From NCBI RefSeq assembly GCF_000153805.1, contig NZ_DS022298.1:1285434-1349433 (forward strand): a stretch of DNA of 64,000 bases, read 5' to 3'. Made by a program: the position numbers and the translations under genes. Below the pieces are notes generated by a model. That model did not search any database and was not told the origin of the DNA. It was given only the letters and a program-made list of their open reading frames with translations. The stretch comes from Synechococcus sp. BL107. Its GTDB lineage: Bacteria > Cyanobacteriota > Cyanobacteriia > PCC-6307 > Cyanobiaceae. This document shows, one piece after another, positions 10,850-19,577 of the stretch (the first letter of the stretch is position 1; each line of letters starts with the position of its first letter).

Positions 10850-12511
10850 ATGGGCGCCTTGATGCAATACGACTCTGGGCGAGATTTTTGGTGGTTGCTT
10901 CTTCGGCCATGGATTGCGATACCGCGATTAATTCAAGTGCTGTGGACTCTCAGTGGTTTGGTCATTGTTTTGCTGTTGCGGGGTTCGAGCTCCGACGCTG
11001 ATGTTCAACGCGGGTTGGCTCGTCGCATTCTCAATACCCTGACGGGTCTCGGGCCCTGTTTTATCAAGCTCGGGCAGGCCCTTTCTACCCGTCCAGATCT
11101 CGTCAGGCGCGATTGGCTCGAGGAGCTCACGCGGTTGCAGGACGACCTTCCCGCTTTCCCTCACTCGATCGCCTTATCGCGAATCGAACAGGAGCTGGGA
11201 GCCCCAGCGGATCAACTCTTCGAGGAATTTCCTTCGGCCCCGATTGCCGCCGCCAGTCTTGGCCAGGTTTATAAAGCACGACTTGAAGGTCAATCCTGGG
11301 TGGCGGTCAAGGTTCAGCGGCCCAATCTCACCTTTATCCTTCGCCGTGATCTTGTCTTGATCCGCGCGCTTGGTGTTCTCACAGCGCCATTCCTTCCCCT
11401 CAATCTTGGTTTTGGTTTGGGAAGCATCATTGATGAGTTCGGCCGTAGCTTGTTCGAAGAGATTGACTATGAGCAAGAGGCAGATAACGCAGAACGCTTC
11501 GCAACCCTTTTTGTTGATAATCCAGCCGTTTATGTACCCCGTGTTGAGCGCATGCTCAGCTCAACCCGTGTTTTAACAACCACGTGGATTGAGGGTTCGA
11601 AAATGAGAAACAGTCAGGAGTTGATTGATCAGCGTTTAGACCCGGCTGCCTTGATCCGCACGGGTGTGATTTGCGGACTACAGCAACTTCTCGAATTCGG
11701 CTACTTCCACGCTGATCCCCACCCCGGCAACCTTTTCGCCTTGCAGGGTCGCAGCGGTGACATGGGCCATGTTGGCTACGTGGACTTCGGAATGATGGAC
11801 TCGATCAGCGATCGGGACCGGCTCACGCTCACTGGTGCGGTTGTTCATCTGATTAATCGTGATTTTGAAGGACTCGCCGAAGACTTTCAAGATCTGGGTT
11901 TTTTAAGCCCAACCGCAGATCTTTCTCCGATTATCCCCGCCCTTGAAGAAGTGCTCGGTGGAAGTCTTGGTGAGTCTGTGGGTTCATTCAACTTCAAAGC
12001 CATCACAGATCGCTTTTCAGAGTTGATGTTTGATTATCCATTTCGTGTTCCAGCGCGATTTGCCTTGATCATTCGCGCGGTGGTGAGTCAGGAAGGTCTC
12101 GCACTCCGTCTTGACCCCGACTTCAAAATTATTTCCGTTGCCTACCCCTATGTGGCAAGACGTTTGCTCGCTGGAGATACCAGCGAGATGCGAGAGAAGT
12201 TGTTGGACGTGATTTTTGATGAGTCGGGTCGCCTCCGTCTCGAGCGCTTGGAAAGTCTTTTGGAGGTTGTTGGGCAAGGCGCGCCCTCCCCTGGCGCGGA
12301 ACTCTTACCCGTTGCAGGAGCAGGACTTCGTCTTTTGTTTAGCCGTGATGGTGCTGATCTGCGCAAGCGCCTTTTGCTGACCTTGATCCGTGATGATCGC
12401 CTCCATACCGAAGATGTGCGAGCCCTAGCCCGTTTGATTGGCAGAACGTTCGGACCGGGTCGAATCGCGGGTGACTTTTTGCAGCGGCTCAATCCGCTCG
12501 TTGCAGCTTGA
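10850..12511 (+). CDS. ABC1/UbiB-family atypical kinase (AarF-like)
   Basis: 553 residues. Family motifs in order: CFIKLGQALSTRPDL (the KxGQ motif that distinguishes the family), AAASLGQVYKARL (A-rich loop), VAVKVQRP (ATP lysine), FHADPHPGNLF and YVDFGMMD (catalytic and metal Asp). The C-terminus is long and has hydrophobic patches. Relatives are linked to quinone, tocopherol or chlorophyll metabolism at membranes; the specific role here is unknown. ATG 10850 is used; ATG 10862 (MQYDSGRDF) is an equal alternative. Confidence 0.9.
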   Translation: MGALMQYDSGRDFWWLLLRPWIAIPRLIQVLWTLSGLVIVLLLRGSSSDADVQRGLARRILNTLTGLGPCFIKLGQALSTRPDLVRRDWLEELTRLQDDLPAFPHSIALSRIEQELGAPADQLFEEFPSAPIAAASLGQVYKARLEGQSWVAVKVQRPNLTFILRRDLVLIRALGVLTAPFLPLNLGFGLGSIIDEFGRSLFEEIDYEQEADNAERFATLFVDNPAVYVPRVERMLSSTRVLTTTWIEGSKMRNSQELIDQRLDPAALIRTGVICGLQQLLEFGYFHADPHPGNLFALQGRSGDMGHVGYVDFGMMDSISDRDRLTLTGAVVHLINRDFEGLAEDFQDLGFLSPTADLSPIIPALEEVLGGSLGESVGSFNFKAITDRFSELMFDYPFRVPARFALIIRAVVSQEGLALRLDPDFKIISVAYPYVARRLLAGDTSEMREKLLDVIFDESGRLRLERLESLLEVVGQGAPSPGAELLPVAGAGLRLLFSRDGADLRKRLLLTLIRDDRLHTEDVRALARLIGRTFGPGRIAGDFLQRLNPLVAA

Positions 12512-12553
12512 TCAATCCACTAAGGTCGACGTCCCATTACGAGAATTGCATCA

Positions 12554-12973
12554 ATGCTTGAGGAGATCACCGCCGAGCAGATTGAGCAGTACTTGATGAT
12601 GGCGGTTCTTCCCCAGCCCCCCTATTTGATGGCTGGCATTGGCCTTTTGATGGGTGTTCTCTGCGGATTGACGTTTGGTCGCCTTGTCCAGAACAAGCTT
12701 GACGGATGGAAGGAAGATCGCTTGCCCCTGTTGCCACTAGCTACGGCTGAGATCTTTTTGAGTTTTTCAGGAACCTTGATTGGTGTAACGCTGTTCATCG
12801 GTTGCTGCTTGCAAATCTTTGGGTTCGCTTCAGGGACTGCTCTCCTAGTTGCTTTATTGCTGTCTCTGCTAACTGGAGGAGCATTGTTCGCTCAATTGGA
12901 GCGACTGATGCAACAAGTGGAAAGCGGCAATTTCAAAGCAGTCGATTTTGATAATTTCGACGAATTCTTCTAA
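12554..12973 (+). CDS. Conserved hypothetical membrane protein
   Basis: 139 residues, not recognised as a named family. Three hydrophobic segments (near 22-42, 65-90, 93-115) alternate with short polar loops, and the C-terminus is acidic and Phe-rich (AVDFDNFDEFF). It starts 42 bp after the ABC1 kinase in the same direction and may be cotranscribed. Clean, well-bounded frame; function unknown. Confidence 0.7.
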   Translation: MLEEITAEQIEQYLMMAVLPQPPYLMAGIGLLMGVLCGLTFGRLVQNKLDGWKEDRLPLLPLATAEIFLSFSGTLIGVTLFIGCCLQIFGFASGTALLVALLLSLLTGGALFAQLERLMQQVESGNFKAVDFDNFDEFF

Positions 12974-13385
12974 TTTTCCTCCTAAATCTTGTGGTTAATA
13001 GACCCGATTCAAATATTCATGTTGAATAATTTTTATTACGCACCAATTTGTTAATTCATAAGTTTTTATCAGGCATTCTTTTGCATTAATTTCTTTCTTC
13101 TCTTTGTCGCTTGTTTGAAATTTTATCTAGGGTTTGCCCGTTGATGTTGATGCGATGATTCTTTGTTGCTTTTCGCTCGCAGAGGTTTGAATCCTTCGTT
13201 TGCTTTTTTATTTGATTTGTAAGTCATTTCTGTCGAAATGTTCCAGTGACTGCTTTCCCTAGTTTGTTCTGGATTTGTTGGGAGTTCGGTGATCTTTATA
13301 TGAGTGACTCCCTTGCTCAGAGATTGTTGCTTGTCTTGTACATTCAATGATGATTTGAATCTCAATGTCTGCTTGATTTCATGGC
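12974..13385 (+). other. AT-rich intergenic stretch, no gene seen
   Basis: About 410 bp, clearly more AT-rich than its neighbours. No RNA-like hairpin with T-run was found. A minus-strand open frame across it depends on overlapping the 5' end of the pseudouridine synthase and has an atypical composition. It probably holds the promoter of the pseudouridine synthase gene. Confidence 0.5.
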
Positions 13386-14129
13386 GTGACCCAGCAAAGG
13401 CTTCAAAAATTGATGGCTGCTGCGGGGCTTTGTTCGCGTCGACGTGGAGAAGATTGGCTTCAAGCTGGTCGTGTGACTGTTGATGGGCGTGTTGCGAGCC
13501 TTGGAGATCAGGCCGATCCTGATTGTCAGCTGATTGCGGTGGATGGTATTCCGCTGATTTCAGTTCGAGAACCACGCGTGTTCTTGCTCAACAAGCCAGT
13601 GGGAGTGATTTGTAGTTGTCGTGATCCTCAGGGCAGGTCCACGGTGTTGGATTGTTTGCCCCATCAAGAACGGCCAGGTCTGCACCCTGTTGGTCGACTG
13701 GATGCTGATAGTCGTGGGGCTCTGCTGCTCACTGATCAAGGTGAACTCACGCTGCGGCTGACCCATCCCCGCTACAGCCATGCCAAGACCTATCGCGTTT
13801 TGGTCAAAGGGATTCCCAATGCCCTTGTCCTCCGTCGTTGGCGTGAGGGTTTGCAGTTAGACGGACGTTTGACCCGCCCCGCGCTTGTGCGTTGTCTTCG
13901 GTCACGAGGCACATCATCTTTATTGGAAGTTGAGCTAAGGGAGGGGCGGAATCGCCAAATTCGACGGGTCGCTGAGTTGCTTGGTCATCCTGTAATCGAT
14001 TTGCAGCGTGTTGCCATCGATGGCATTCATCTCGATGATCTTGCGGAGGGCTGTTGGCGTCGTCTTGACGCGAGAGAGTGGGCCTACATCGTTGATGGGA
14101 ACGCAACTCGGTCCATGGACCAATCATGA
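13386..14129 (+). CDS. rRNA pseudouridine synthase, RsuA/RluB family
   Basis: 247 residues. The N-terminal S4 RNA-binding domain (RLQKLMAAAGLCSRRRGEDWL) is followed by the catalytic motif GRLDADSRGALLLTD with the nucleophilic Asp and by REGRNRQIRRVAELLGHPV, a family hallmark. It isomerises a uridine in rRNA; whether the target is 16S or 23S cannot be decided from the motifs. The start is GTG at 13386 (the ATG five bases upstream is out of frame and hits TGA). Ends ATGA-overlapped with the RodZ-like gene. Confidence 0.92.
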   Translation: MTQQRLQKLMAAAGLCSRRRGEDWLQAGRVTVDGRVASLGDQADPDCQLIAVDGIPLISVREPRVFLLNKPVGVICSCRDPQGRSTVLDCLPHQERPGLHPVGRLDADSRGALLLTDQGELTLRLTHPRYSHAKTYRVLVKGIPNALVLRRWREGLQLDGRLTRPALVRCLRSRGTSSLLEVELREGRNRQIRRVAELLGHPVIDLQRVAIDGIHLDDLAEGCWRRLDAREWAYIVDGNATRSMDQS

Positions 14130-15019
14130 ATCTGCGATTGAGATTCCCCAAGCGTTGGTGGATGCGTTCTGGACTTGCTTTGAAGCGGTCTGATCGTGAT
14201 TCGGTGAGTCGCGAGCAGCAGGCTCAGCTTCTTGGCTCCATGATTCGCGAACGTCGAGAACACTTGGGTTTAACGCTGAGAGATCTAGCGACTCAGATCA
14301 GGATTACAACGCCAGTTCTCGAAGCCCTAGAGCGTGGCTGGATTGATCGTCTGCCTGAAAGGGCCTATTTGGCCTCCATGCTTCCTCAAATTGAAAGGCG
14401 GCTTGAACTCCCATCTGGCTGCTTGGAACCGGTTCTTCCTGTTCCCATATCCCAGTCGAGGCGGAAACCCGTTCGTGGTTTTAGTCGATTCACCCTTGGA
14501 AGTATTGACGTCTTCACGACCTGGCAAGGGAGCGTTGTGTATGGCTTCGTCATGCTTTTTAGCCTTGTGGCGATTAATCGTCAGCAGCAAACTCTTGCCC
14601 GTCAAAACAGTCTCGCCTTGGAGCCTGTGCGAGCCAATCTTCAGGTCATCGCTTCGGCGCCTGTCACGTCGGAGTCTGAGATTTCATCCAGCCTGGAGGG
14701 TTTGCGCCCCCTCGAACAGGCCCGCCAGCGTTTGCCTCAAGACTGGCTGAACGGTGTTGCCACGTCCGTCAATCCAAACGATGGGGTGTTGCAACTGCTG
14801 TTCAACGAACCGAGTCAACTCAAGATCGACAGCGAGGGTGGTGATCGTGTGCAGCTTGCTGCCGGGGAAGGTCAGCTCACCTTGCAGCTGAGAGCACCCA
14901 TTGACCTCACCATGACCCCTCCCCCAGAAAAGATTCAACAGGTGATGTGGAACGGTGTTCCTTTAAAGCAAGTTCCCAAGCGCGTAGGGGTTTACCGAGT
15001 GGAAAAATCTTCCCTTTGA
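14126..15019 (+). CDS. RodZ-like helix-turn-helix membrane protein
   Basis: 297 residues. The Xre-type helix-turn-helix (about 30-95: MIRERREHLGLTLRDLATQI) is typical of RodZ, where it contacts MreB rather than DNA. A single hydrophobic segment lies near 135-150 (VYGFVMLFSLVAI) and a periplasmic DUF4115-like beta domain follows (QLLFNEPSQLKIDSEGG). The layout cytoplasmic HTH, one membrane pass, periplasmic tail matches RodZ, an anchor of the cell-shape machinery. Start ATG overlaps the preceding stop (ATGA). Confidence 0.82.
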   Translation: MNLRLRFPKRWWMRSGLALKRSDRDSVSREQQAQLLGSMIRERREHLGLTLRDLATQIRITTPVLEALERGWIDRLPERAYLASMLPQIERRLELPSGCLEPVLPVPISQSRRKPVRGFSRFTLGSIDVFTTWQGSVVYGFVMLFSLVAINRQQQTLARQNSLALEPVRANLQVIASAPVTSESEISSSLEGLRPLEQARQRLPQDWLNGVATSVNPNDGVLQLLFNEPSQLKIDSEGGDRVQLAAGEGQLTLQLRAPIDLTMTPPPEKIQQVMWNGVPLKQVPKRVGVYRVEKSSL

Positions 15020-15365
15020 GCATTAAAATTATCCTCACTATCTATTATAAATATCCCATAAAAAAGCAACCTTTGGTTAAGGTTGCTGCTGGTGCATTCC
15101 CTTGAGTCGATGTTATGTGTGTGCTTTCCCACGTGCCATCGGCGTAATTACTCACCTCTCTGTAGCTGAATCGTTGCGAGTGGTTCTGTGGGTATTGGAA
15201 CGTTGTGGTGGTCGTCGATGTTTTTGTTATTTTTGTAGTAAAAAAATTGCCATTTAGGAAGATTTTATATCTGCAAAAAACAGATTTGAATCAACATTAA
15301 AACCCTTTCAGATTCTTCTTTTCGCCGACCTCAGGCACCCTTGGTCGTCATCAGCTTTCCCTAAA
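15020..15365 (-). other. Convergent intergenic region with terminator, no gene supported
   Basis: Lies between the RodZ-like gene and malQ, which converge. It contains the minus-strand terminator at its left end. A stop-free stretch of about 60 codons runs on the minus strand through the terminator hairpin but has no ATG, GTG or strong start context, so it is not called. The malQ transcript probably has a 3' untranslated region of about 300 bases. Confidence 0.5.
15058..15087 (-). terminator. Rho-independent terminator (malQ direction)
   Basis: Perfect 9-bp stem AGCAACCTT / AAGGTTGCT with a 5-base loop, preceded on the plus strand by a run of six A. Read on the minus strand it is a stem followed by T6. 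It lies about 280 bp beyond the malQ stop. Confidence 0.75.
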
Positions 15366-16919
15366 TTATTCATGGTTTAACAATCCTGTAGCGCTCTCAA
15401 GGTTTCGTCCCCAAACCTTGGCGCGTTCTCCAAAGCCCTTCAAAGACCCCACCAGATTGTTGTCAAACTGACTCAGGCGCCAATTCCAATTCCCTGATGA
15501 TGTTCCAGGGGTATTGAATCGTGCACGATCATCAAGATGCAATAAATCTTGGAGTGGAGCCACCACAAGTGTGGCGGATGTCGCAAATGCCATATCAAAT
15601 AAATGCCAGGCCGGTGCTGAGATCTCGCCGTTGATGCGATTCATAATTCTCTCCCGGCTACTGCTATCGAGACGTTGCCACCATCCCAGGGTTGTTGGGT
15701 TGTCATGGGTCCCTGTGTAGACCACCCAGCGGGTGCCATCCATGTTTTCCGGAAGATAGGGATTGTCGCTTTGGCCATCAAATGCAAACTGAAGAACTTT
15801 CATTCCTGGTAAGGCAAATCGATCACGCAGGTCTTCGACATCTGGCGTAATCACGCCAAGGTCTTCTGCAATTAAGGGCAAATTGCCGCCCGCGTCTTGT
15901 TGCAATTTGGCCAGCAAGGCCCGGCCTGGTGATGATTGCCATTCGCCGTTTTGAGCAGTTGAATCACCTCCTGGAACGGCCCAAAAAGCGGCGAGTGCAC
16001 GAAAATGATCCAATCGCAGGAGATCAACTAAATCCCGTTGGCGGCTGATGCGTTTGCGCCACCAGTGGAAGCGGGTGATGCGGTGTCGTCCCCAGCGATA
16101 GACGGGGGACCCCCAGAGTTGCCCCGTTTCGGAAAAGTAATCAGGAGGAACCCCACTCTGGAGAGTTAGTTCACCGGATTCCTTCACGCTGAATAGGTTC
16201 CGATGGCTCCAGACATCAGCGCTGTCGGTGCTCACGTAAAAGGGCAAATCTCCAAACAACACAACGCCAAGGTCGTGGGCCAGTCGTTTGATCTCTTGCC
16301 ATTGGCGATCAAGCTGCCACTGCATCAGGCGCTCTTTCAACAGCGCTGCTTGATGGTCTGCTGCCCAGGCTTTGAGTGCACGACGTTGATGCTGTGCCAG
16401 TGGCTTTGGCCAAGTCCACCATGCGTTGTTGTGTTGGGCATGCAAAACACTGAACGACACGTGGTCGTCCAGCCACGATTGTTGACTGCACCAGCACCGG
16501 AAGGCCTCTTGTCGATCTGACGTCTGTTGTTGCCAAGACTCGAGCAGGGCATCGGCCAGGGCCTCACTGCGATGGTTAGCGAGCTGGAAATCAAGAACCG
16601 TTGCCCCGTTCTCTGTGTCGGATGCTCCAGGCAGACCATTCAGGGCGTCTTGGCTGATGAACTGTTCATTCGCCAGATCCGATGCATCGAGGAACCAGGC
16701 ATTGAGGGCAAAGCAGGAGGGGGAGCTGTAAGGAGATCCAGTCGGATCTGGCGGGGCAAGGGGCAACATTTGCCATACCCCGATGCCGCTACTGGCCAGA
16801 TGATGGAGCCAGCGACGACTGGGCTCCCCAAAGGTTCCGCACACCGGACTATTGGGGAGTGCCGTGGGATGGAGCAACACACCGCTTGTGCGGGCCCGCT
16901 GGGTGGTTGCCTCGGTCAT
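15366..16919 (-). CDS. malQ: 4-alpha-glucanotransferase
   Basis: 517-residue GH77 disproportionating enzyme for glycogen breakdown and maltodextrin recycling. Features include SPYSSPSCFALNAWFLD, FGDLPFYVSTDSADVW, LLRLDHFRALAAFWAVPGG (catalytic Asp region), LPLIAEDLGVITPDVEDL (acid/base Glu) and VVYTGTHDNPTTLGWW (transition-state Asp). Start ATG 16919; an adjacent TTG extends it by one codon. Followed about 280 bp downstream by a terminator. Confidence 0.96.
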   Translation of the reverse strand: MTEATTQRARTSGVLLHPTALPNSPVCGTFGEPSRRWLHHLASSGIGVWQMLPLAPPDPTGSPYSSPSCFALNAWFLDASDLANEQFISQDALNGLPGASDTENGATVLDFQLANHRSEALADALLESWQQQTSDRQEAFRCWCSQQSWLDDHVSFSVLHAQHNNAWWTWPKPLAQHQRRALKAWAADHQAALLKERLMQWQLDRQWQEIKRLAHDLGVVLFGDLPFYVSTDSADVWSHRNLFSVKESGELTLQSGVPPDYFSETGQLWGSPVYRWGRHRITRFHWWRKRISRQRDLVDLLRLDHFRALAAFWAVPGGDSTAQNGEWQSSPGRALLAKLQQDAGGNLPLIAEDLGVITPDVEDLRDRFALPGMKVLQFAFDGQSDNPYLPENMDGTRWVVYTGTHDNPTTLGWWQRLDSSSRERIMNRINGEISAPAWHLFDMAFATSATLVVAPLQDLLHLDDRARFNTPGTSSGNWNWRLSQFDNNLVGSLKGFGERAKVWGRNLESATGLLNHE

Positions 16920-16958
16920 CAACGCTTCTGCTTCCTCGATGCCTGAAGGATGACTCCT

Positions 16959-17999
16959 TCAGAACACGCTGGCATCCCCAAGGTCTTGACCTGCCATTCC
17001 GTCGCGCACTACCCGTTCGAAGAATTGCTCCAAGGTGTCTTCTCCGTAAGACGGGGTGGCATCGGCGTCGTATCGCTGGTCTTGGGCGTTCCAAACCAGC
17101 ATCGATTCACTGGCGTAGTAACGACCAATCCGTCCGAATTCAGCGGTGTCTTGAAGACCTGGGAAGAGCTTCGAGAGGCCCTCGAGCAGTGCAATCGGGC
17201 CGTCCATCAGGGCGATCGGCACGGACAGCATGCGTTGTTGACGTCCGAGGGCACGAAACAGCATCTCACCCTGCTCACGGGCACTCATGGCCTGCCCAGG
17301 TCCACCAATGGGAAGAACTTGGTTGCGTTTCTCAGGATCCGAGATGCAGTCGGCGATGAACCGAGCCAGATCCGACTCACTGATCGGTTTACAGCTGGCA
17401 AGTGTTCCGCCGCCGAACATCACATAGGGCCCCCCTTTGCGGCAACTTTCCACCTGTCCGCCCAAGCTTTTAAAAAAAGCTGTGGGGCGGACGATGGAGT
17501 AACTCATCTCGCCATCGGCTTGCAGTGCTTTTTCGAAGGCCAACTTGGCTTTTTGGAATTCCAGAAGTGGCTTCTGCACACAAATGGCAGAGAGGAGAAC
17601 GTAATGGGCAACCCCTGCCTTCCGACCTTCGGTGTAGGTGTTCAAGGTGGCCTGGTGGTCAATCGCCCATGAGTCTTGTCTCCCTCCAGTTCGCGAGGCG
17701 AGGCAGCTCACGACCACATCAACCGGTTGCGGGAAAGCGTTTCGGCTCAGTGAGTTGACGTCTTTGACATCTCCAAAGCGCACCTCTGCTCCAGGAAAGT
17801 CCGCCACCACTTGATCTTGGTTCTGTCGTCCGCCAATGCCACTGCGTTCCCGACAAAAAGCCACCACCTGATAGCCCCGTTTAACGAGTTCCTTCACCAC
17901 GAACCGACCGATGTAGCCCGTGGCACCGAACACCACGACCCGAACGTCTGCGGGTGGCCGTTCTCGAAAGTCGTGGCGCAGAGGCATAAAGGACGACAT
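16959..17999 (-). CDS. bciA: Divinyl chlorophyllide a 8-vinyl-reductase (plant/BciA type)
   Basis: Reduces the 8-vinyl group of divinyl (proto)chlorophyllide with NADPH to give monovinyl chlorophyll. 346 residues, atypical SDR fold: VVVFGATGYIGRFVVKELVKRG is the Rossmann glycine motif, followed by the NmrA-like pattern (VVSCLASRTGG, YVLLSAICVQKPLLEFQ, YSIVRPTAFFKSLGG). Overall sequence and length fit the plant DVR/BciA family found in marine Synechococcus. Prochlorococcus lacks this function, so it is a taxonomic pointer. Start ATG 17999; TTG 18011 is less likely. Located 39 bp upstream of malQ on the same strand. Confidence 0.85.
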   Translation of the reverse strand: MSSFMPLRHDFRERPPADVRVVVFGATGYIGRFVVKELVKRGYQVVAFCRERSGIGGRQNQDQVVADFPGAEVRFGDVKDVNSLSRNAFPQPVDVVVSCLASRTGGRQDSWAIDHQATLNTYTEGRKAGVAHYVLLSAICVQKPLLEFQKAKLAFEKALQADGEMSYSIVRPTAFFKSLGGQVESCRKGGPYVMFGGGTLASCKPISESDLARFIADCISDPEKRNQVLPIGGPGQAMSAREQGEMLFRALGRQQRMLSVPIALMDGPIALLEGLSKLFPGLQDTAEFGRIGRYYASESMLVWNAQDQRYDADATPSYGEDTLEQFFERVVRDGMAGQDLGDASVF

Positions 18000-18071
18000 G
18001 CAAGGCCCCAACGCTAAAGACTGGACAACGGGGTGAAGATAAGTCTGCTGTAATCCAGGAAGCGGCGGACG

Positions 18072-19031
18072 ATGACCTCCTCCAAAGAGACGCGCCTGAA
18101 GCGCTGGTTTGGACGTCGTCCATGGAGAACTGTGCTGCGCTTGAGCTCGATTGCCCTTGGTGTGGGCGCGACTGGTTGGATGCTCAGCCTGCTTTGGCCC
18201 GAGCCAGATCGCGCCGCCAAAGAGGCTTCAACCAAGTCGGACGCCCTAAGCAGCTTGGCCCCGTTCCCCGCAAGCCCTGTGACGGTGCTTGTGGTGGGGA
18301 TTGATGCCAATCAGCTCGGGGAACCGCTAAATCAAGCTGCACCCTTGGGTCGAGCCAATGCCGATGCACTGCTCCTGCTGCGTATGAGCGCTGATGAGCC
18401 GTTGCAGGTGCTGCAGATTCCAAGCGAGATCGCCGTGCAATTGCCGGGGAACGACCAACCGACCAGCCTGGCCAGCCTTTGGCAAAGAGGTGGTGTAGCC
18501 CTGTTGAACGATGCCATTCAAGAAATTCTTGGGCAAACGCAACAGGCTCCTCAGCGATATGTCGTGATGCCTCGCATGGCACTACGCACCCTTGTGGATG
18601 GTCTGGGTGATGTGGATTTGGTTCTCAATGAGACCTACCAGCACAACGACAAATCTCAGGGTTACAGCATCAAGCTCCAGGCCGGACGGCAACGGCTCAA
18701 TGGGGAGAGGGCAGAACAATTCGTGCGTTATCGAGAAACCCCTCTGGACAACGCCAATCGACGAACCCGACAGCAGGATTTGATCGTCGCTTTGGTTGAG
18801 CAGCTGAAGGACTCGAGTGTGATCTCCTCGCTGCCCTTGCTGGTAGGCCAGCTGGAATCTGAGCTGGACACCAACCTCAGCCGTCGTGAGCAATTGAGTT
18901 TGGCGGTGGCCTTAATCGCCAGTCCGCCACCCGTTCGCATTACTCAAGTTCCCTTGGCCAGGCGGGTGGACAATCAGATTTTGCGCCAAGTCAAGTCCGA
19001 TCAGGTATGGCCCCTGTGGCCACAGGACTGA
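18072..19031 (+). CDS. LytR-CpsA-Psr (LCP) family cell-envelope protein
   Basis: 319 residues: Arg-rich cytoplasmic start, one membrane anchor near 22-42, then an LCP domain (VTVLVVGIDANQ, LGRANADALLLLRMSADE, LNDAIQEILG, LVDGLGDVDLVLNETY, LNGERAEQFVRYR, DNANRRTRQQDLIVAL). The Arg-Tyr-Arg and Arg-Arg-x-x-Arg-Gln motifs bind pyrophosphate. LCP enzymes transfer glycopolymers from lipid carriers to the wall. Divergent from bciA. Its 3' end overlaps the convergent minus-strand gene by 41 bp. Confidence 0.86.
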   Translation: MTSSKETRLKRWFGRRPWRTVLRLSSIALGVGATGWMLSLLWPEPDRAAKEASTKSDALSSLAPFPASPVTVLVVGIDANQLGEPLNQAAPLGRANADALLLLRMSADEPLQVLQIPSEIAVQLPGNDQPTSLASLWQRGGVALLNDAIQEILGQTQQAPQRYVVMPRMALRTLVDGLGDVDLVLNETYQHNDKSQGYSIKLQAGRQRLNGERAEQFVRYRETPLDNANRRTRQQDLIVALVEQLKDSSVISSLPLLVGQLESELDTNLSRREQLSLAVALIASPPPVRITQVPLARRVDNQILRQVKSDQVWPLWPQD

Positions 19032-19545
19032 GGAGCGAGCGTCGAAGCCAGAGACTGAACGTTTCCACAGCATCGTTGTGATCGTGATGCTCCGCAGCTG
19101 GAATCCAGCCGCGCCATGGAAGTCCGTCTTTGCGGCGTTCCGTTGCATCCCATGCCCCGTGAAGCTGCGCCAAGCCAAGCAAGGGCACTTTTAATTCGCG
19201 GCAGAGCGCGGCATAGGCAGGGCCGACCCCAGGAATTCCTCCATCGGCATCTCCTGGGACCAAAAGCAACACGGGTTGGCGCCAGTCGGCAATGGCTTCC
19301 AACCAACTGCCTCCATCGCGATGGAACCGAGCGGCATCACCGCACAGTCGAACCAAATCGCGCCTGGATTCTGTCGACGCCAACACCTTGTGCGGAGATT
19401 CTCCGCACGCATAACTCAACAGGCCACAACCACAGGATTCGGCGATGGCTTCACAGGCATGCCTCATGGCCAACTCCGGGATGGGGCCTGCACCCAGGAT
19501 CAGCGGAAAACCTTTGGACATGGGGGGCGCGTTCACCACTACCAT
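18991..19545 (-). CDS. Conserved hypothetical protein (possible hydrolase-like fold)
   Basis: 184 residues from ATG 19545; ATG 19521 (MSKGFPLILGAGPIPELAMRH) is an equally good start. Alternating hydrophobic strands and loops (WRQPVLLLVPGDADGGIPG, LKVPLLGLAQLHGAW) suggest an alpha/beta protein, and VLLLVPGDADG recalls an alpha/beta-hydrolase acid loop. The usual nucleophile elbow is not clear, so no activity is claimed. The last 41 bp overlap the convergent LCP gene, and the 5' end lies close to prs. Confidence 0.6.
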   Translation of the reverse strand: MVVVNAPPMSKGFPLILGAGPIPELAMRHACEAIAESCGCGLLSYACGESPHKVLASTESRRDLVRLCGDAARFHRDGGSWLEAIADWRQPVLLLVPGDADGGIPGVGPAYAALCRELKVPLLGLAQLHGAWDATERRKDGLPWRGWIPAAEHHDHNDAVETFSLWLRRSLLSPVATGAIPDRT

Positions 19546-19577
19546 CGGATTACAGCAGAATTCGTTCCGCGGCCGCC

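Noticed and set aside
13123-13575. 150-codon minus-strand frame across an intergenic region
   Set aside because: Overlaps the conserved S4 domain of the pseudouridine synthase; Ser/Gln/His-rich composition and no family match.
15055-15290. Stop-free minus-strand stretch with some protein-like pattern
   Set aside because: No start codon of any accepted kind in good context, and it runs through the malQ-side terminator hairpin.
19116-19577. N-terminal extension of prs by 154 codons
   Set aside because: Would overlap the whole opposite gene and carries no PRPP-synthetase sequence; GTG 19578 gives the normal length.
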